Shown: in pieces, positions 12,875 through 14,927 of the stretch | Layout of the letters: each line of letters begins with the position of its first letter | How positions within the stretch are numbered: the stretch's first letter is position 1 | Assembly: GCA_002256685.1 (NCBI GenBank) | Contig: NQJH01000032.1 | Location: 1 to 14,927 of the forward strand | DNA length: 14,927 bases | Reading direction: 5' to 3' | Source of the DNA: Methylococcaceae bacterium NSP1-2 | Lineage (GTDB): Bacteria > Pseudomonadota > Gammaproteobacteria > Methylococcales > Methylomonadaceae | Translations under genes and position numbers: made by a program | The notes under the pieces: generated by a model | What the model was told of the DNA's origin: nothing | What the model saw: only the letters and a program-made list of their open reading frames with translations | Databases searched by the model: none

Positions 12875-14268
12875 CAACGCTCACTTTTTTAGGCGCGACA
12901 GGACAAGTCACCGGTTCTTGTTATTTACTGGAAACCAAGCATAAGCGCGTGCTATTAGACTGCGGTTTATTTCAAGGTTCTAAAGAAACCGAAAAACAAA
13001 ACGCCACCGATTTCCCGTTTAATCCTGCCACTATTGATGCGGTTATTTTATCTCATGCCCATTTAGATCACTGCGGACGCTTGCCCAAGTTAGTTAAAGA
13101 CGGCTTTAAAGGCGTGGTGTATTTAACCGAAGCCAGTTTTCCATTACTGGAATTACTGCTCAAAGATGCCGTACATCTGCAATTACGCGATATTGAATGG
13201 GAAAATAAACGCCGCGAACGGGCGGGTAAAAAATTACTAGAACCACTTTATGAACTCGATGATGTGGAAGCCTTATTAAAATTAAGACAGCCGATAGCCT
13301 ACGGTAAAGAGACCAACATACTCAAAAACATCAGCGTTTCTTTTCATGAAGCAGGGCATATTTTAGGTTCATCTATCGTACGGCTACATATTACTGAACA
13401 TAATGAAACCAAAACCTTGGTGTTTTCGGGTGATTTAGGCAATCCTCTGTCGCCTTTGTTGCGCGACCCCGCTATTTTGACCGAAGCCGATGTGTTATTA
13501 CTGGAATCCACCTACGGCGACCGCGATCATAAACCGCTAGACAGCACCTTAGACGAACTCAGCGATGTTCTCCAAGAAGCCGCGCATAGCGGTGGTAATG
13601 TCATTATTCCCGCGTTTGCCGTCGGTCGAACGCAAGATTTAATTTACTGGTTAGGTAAACTACAACGTCAAGGCAAAGTGCCGCAACAGCAAATTTATTT
13701 GGATAGCCCGATGGCGATTTCTGCCAGTAATATTTACGCCGATAACACCGATTTATTTAATATTGATGATCCCGAATTTACCAAAGTCGCGCCGCAAGGT
13801 TGGCACGCGTGGTTACATGGTTTGATTTATTCCGAAACTGCCGAAGAATCAATGGCGGTCAATCGTATCGTCGGCGGCGTGATTATTATTGCCGGCAGTG
13901 GCATGTGTAATGGCGGGCGGATTCGCCATCATCTTAAATACAATCTATGGCGGCACAATGCCCATATTGTCATCACAGGTTTTCAAGCAGAAGGCACATT
14001 AGGGCGAACTATTGTCGAAGGTAAAAAGAAATATCTGAAAATTTTAGGGGCTGAAGTGGCTGTTTCCGCTAAAGTACATACCTTAGGTGCGTTAAGTGCG
14101 CACGCCGATCAAAGCCAATTATTGCAATGGGCGAGTCACTTTAAAACCAAGCCCCGCCTTTATCTGATACATGGTGAAAAGTCGGCAACCTTATCCTTAC
14201 AAACGTGTTTTCAGCGCACAGGATGGAATGCCCATATTCCTAAAGTGGGCGAGACTATTACTTTGTAG
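12871..14268 (+). CDS. MBL-fold/beta-CASP RNA-processing-type hydrolase
   Basis: 465 residues, a CPSF73-like metallo-beta-lactamase protein with beta-CASP and RNA-specificity domains. Metal ligands: S-H-A-H-L-D-H-C-G (H62, H64, D66, H67), H163 in A-G-H-I-L-G-S, D188 in F-S-G-D-L-G, H434 in L-I-H-G-E. Beta-CASP marks: E-S-T-Y-G-D (212-217), P-A-F-A-V-G-R-T-Q-D (247-256), G-S-G-M-C-N-G-G-R-I (342-351) and S-A-H-A-D-Q (H411). The set is complete, so it is probably an active RNA nuclease in the cytoplasm. AGAAGG (about 12855-12860) lies inside the previous gene. It is the second gene of a four-gene operon. RNase J is a more distant relative; this is the shorter YSH1-like bacterial type. Confidence 0.95.
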   Translation: MTTLTFLGATGQVTGSCYLLETKHKRVLLDCGLFQGSKETEKQNATDFPFNPATIDAVILSHAHLDHCGRLPKLVKDGFKGVVYLTEASFPLLELLLKDAVHLQLRDIEWENKRRERAGKKLLEPLYELDDVEALLKLRQPIAYGKETNILKNISVSFHEAGHILGSSIVRLHITEHNETKTLVFSGDLGNPLSPLLRDPAILTEADVLLLESTYGDRDHKPLDSTLDELSDVLQEAAHSGGNVIIPAFAVGRTQDLIYWLGKLQRQGKVPQQQIYLDSPMAISASNIYADNTDLFNIDDPEFTKVAPQGWHAWLHGLIYSETAEESMAVNRIVGGVIIIAGSGMCNGGRIRHHLKYNLWRHNAHIVITGFQAEGTLGRTIVEGKKKYLKILGAEVAVSAKVHTLGALSAHADQSQLLQWASHFKTKPRLYLIHGEKSATLSLQTCFQRTGWNAHIPKVGETITL

Positions 14269-14273
14269 CCTTA

Positions 14274-14597
14274 ATGATGATTAATATTTTTGCGGATATT
14301 CCCGAATCACTGCCCGAAGAATTATTCACCAGTTTGCTTAAGCGCGATAGCGTACATATTGAGCGTATCGTCTCCAAAGGTCACAGCACGCCACCTGAGC
14401 AATGGTACGATCAAGCATGGGATGAATGGGTGATTGTGTTGGAAGGGCAAGCCGTCCTGCTTTATGAACAAAATTTGCAAAAACTGCCGATGACAGCAGG
14501 CGACACTATTCTCATTCCAGCGCATACTAAACACCGTGTGGAATGGACAGTACCCGATATAAATACTGTTTGGTTAGCCGTACACCTATACAAATAA
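14274..14597 (+). CDS. Small cupin-domain protein
   Basis: 107 residues, a single cupin barrel. Seen: W-Y-D-Q-A-W-D-E-W-V-I-V-L-E-G-Q-A at 44-60 as motif 1 and G-D-T-I-L-I-P-A-H-T-K-H-R-V at 76-89 as motif 2. The usual H-x-H pair of motif 1 is absent; Asp/Glu residues (D46, D50, E51) sit there, while H84 and H87 remain. Metal binding may thus differ from classical cupins. It starts five bases after the RNase-like gene ends, with a second ATG three bases later as an alternative. Its substrate is unknown; the operon context only says it is expressed with the LOG and RNase-like proteins. Confidence 0.87.
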   Translation: MMINIFADIPESLPEELFTSLLKRDSVHIERIVSKGHSTPPEQWYDQAWDEWVIVLEGQAVLLYEQNLQKLPMTAGDTILIPAHTKHRVEWTVPDINTVWLAVHLYK

Positions 14598-14615
14598 CAT
14601 TATCAGGAGAGCGTC

Positions 14616-14825
14616 ATGAAATTTAATCCCTGTATCGCTGGCAAATGCACCGACCAAGGCACACACTGTGAAGGCTGTGGTCGTAGCCACGAAGACATTG
14701 CTGAAACTAAAAAACTGGTTAAAGCCTTAGTAGATTTTGCCCAACGTAAAGGCTATGAAAATAGTGAAGAGTTTGCTAATTTTATCGGCAAAAGTTTACT
14801 AAACAAACTGCAACCGCCCGCATAA
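14616..14825 (+). CDS. DUF1289-type small cysteine protein
   Basis: 69 residues with four cysteines in N-P-C-I-A-G-K-C-T...H-C-E-G-C-G-R-S (C6, C11, C18, C21), followed by an E-D-I-A helix, the DUF1289 pattern (P-C-x-x-x-C...C-x-G-C-x-R-T-x-x-E-I). The cysteines probably bind a metal, zinc or an iron-sulfur centre. AGGAGA (14605-14610) gives a strong ribosome site. It follows the cupin gene by 18 bases as the last gene of the operon. Its function is not established. Confidence 0.85.
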   Translation: MKFNPCIAGKCTDQGTHCEGCGRSHEDIAETKKLVKALVDFAQRKGYENSEEFANFIGKSLLNKLQPPA

Positions 14826-14847
14826 ATGTTTAGCTTGTGCGACTGAG

Positions 14848-14890
14848 GACGGTGCATAGACCTCAGAGGTCTGATAACAATTGCTCCGTC
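14848..14890. repeat. Nested palindrome after the DUF1289 gene
   Basis: GACGG (14848-14852) pairs with CCGTC (14886-14890) around AGACCT-cag-AGGTCT (14858-14872). GGGA-ag-TCCC follows at 14897-14906. There is no T-run after the hairpin. It could be a REP-type element or the operon's 3' hairpin; the window ends soon after, and 14826-14927 holds no gene. Confidence 0.4.
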
Positions 14891-14927
14891 TAACAAGGGA
14901 AGTCCCTATTTAACACCCGTGAACTCA

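Overview
The window looks like chromosomal DNA of an AT-leaning gammaproteobacterium. The order transketolase, transaldolase, class II fructose-bisphosphate aldolase suggests a central sugar-phosphate block like that of ribulose-monophosphate methylotrophs. A methanotroph of the Methylococcales is my best guess, by inference only: no methane- or methanol-oxidation gene is visible. Nearly all genes are on the plus strand; metF and the L,D-transpeptidase gene are on the minus strand.

Layout. 1-4270: the 3' end of tkt, a compact three-way-junction-like structure, two adjacent genes for proteins built on a short [ST]-x-V-x-[KR]-Y motif (the first with a disturbed N-terminal frame), then tal and fba, each followed by a clear hairpin terminator. 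4287-5186: a long dyad, then a Tat-exported superoxide-reductase-like protein and a small two-helix membrane protein with the plan of a potassium-channel pore but a changed filter. 5403-6727: two membrane-anchored proteins of unknown function, the second carrying repeated D-S-x-L-x-R-H-Y motifs. 6808-7653: metF, minus strand. 7931-8920: a Tat-exported MepK/YcbK-like peptidase with a histidine-rich insertion. 8921-9807: a gene-free stretch holding a well-formed MITE-like palindrome with 8-bp flanking repeats, a structured region resembling the right end of an IS200/IS605 element, and a broken fragment of a type I restriction R subunit. 9808-11688: a YcbB/LdtD-type L,D-transpeptidase, minus strand, apparently lacking about 40 residues inside its catalytic domain. 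11945-14825: a tight four-gene operon of LOG-family protein, metallo-beta-lactamase/beta-CASP RNase-like protein, cupin and DUF1289 protein.

How the genes fit together. Tkt, Tal and Fba interconvert sugar phosphates. The MepK-like peptidase and the L,D-transpeptidase converge on the same cell-wall bond (3-3 cross-links are made by LdtD-type enzymes and cut by MepK), echoing the ycbB-ycbK neighbourhood of E. coli, but here they are convergent and separated by mobile-element debris. The most unusual items are the two families of short-motif repeat proteins, the channel-like protein beside a periplasmic superoxide reductase, the internally shortened transpeptidase and the MITE.
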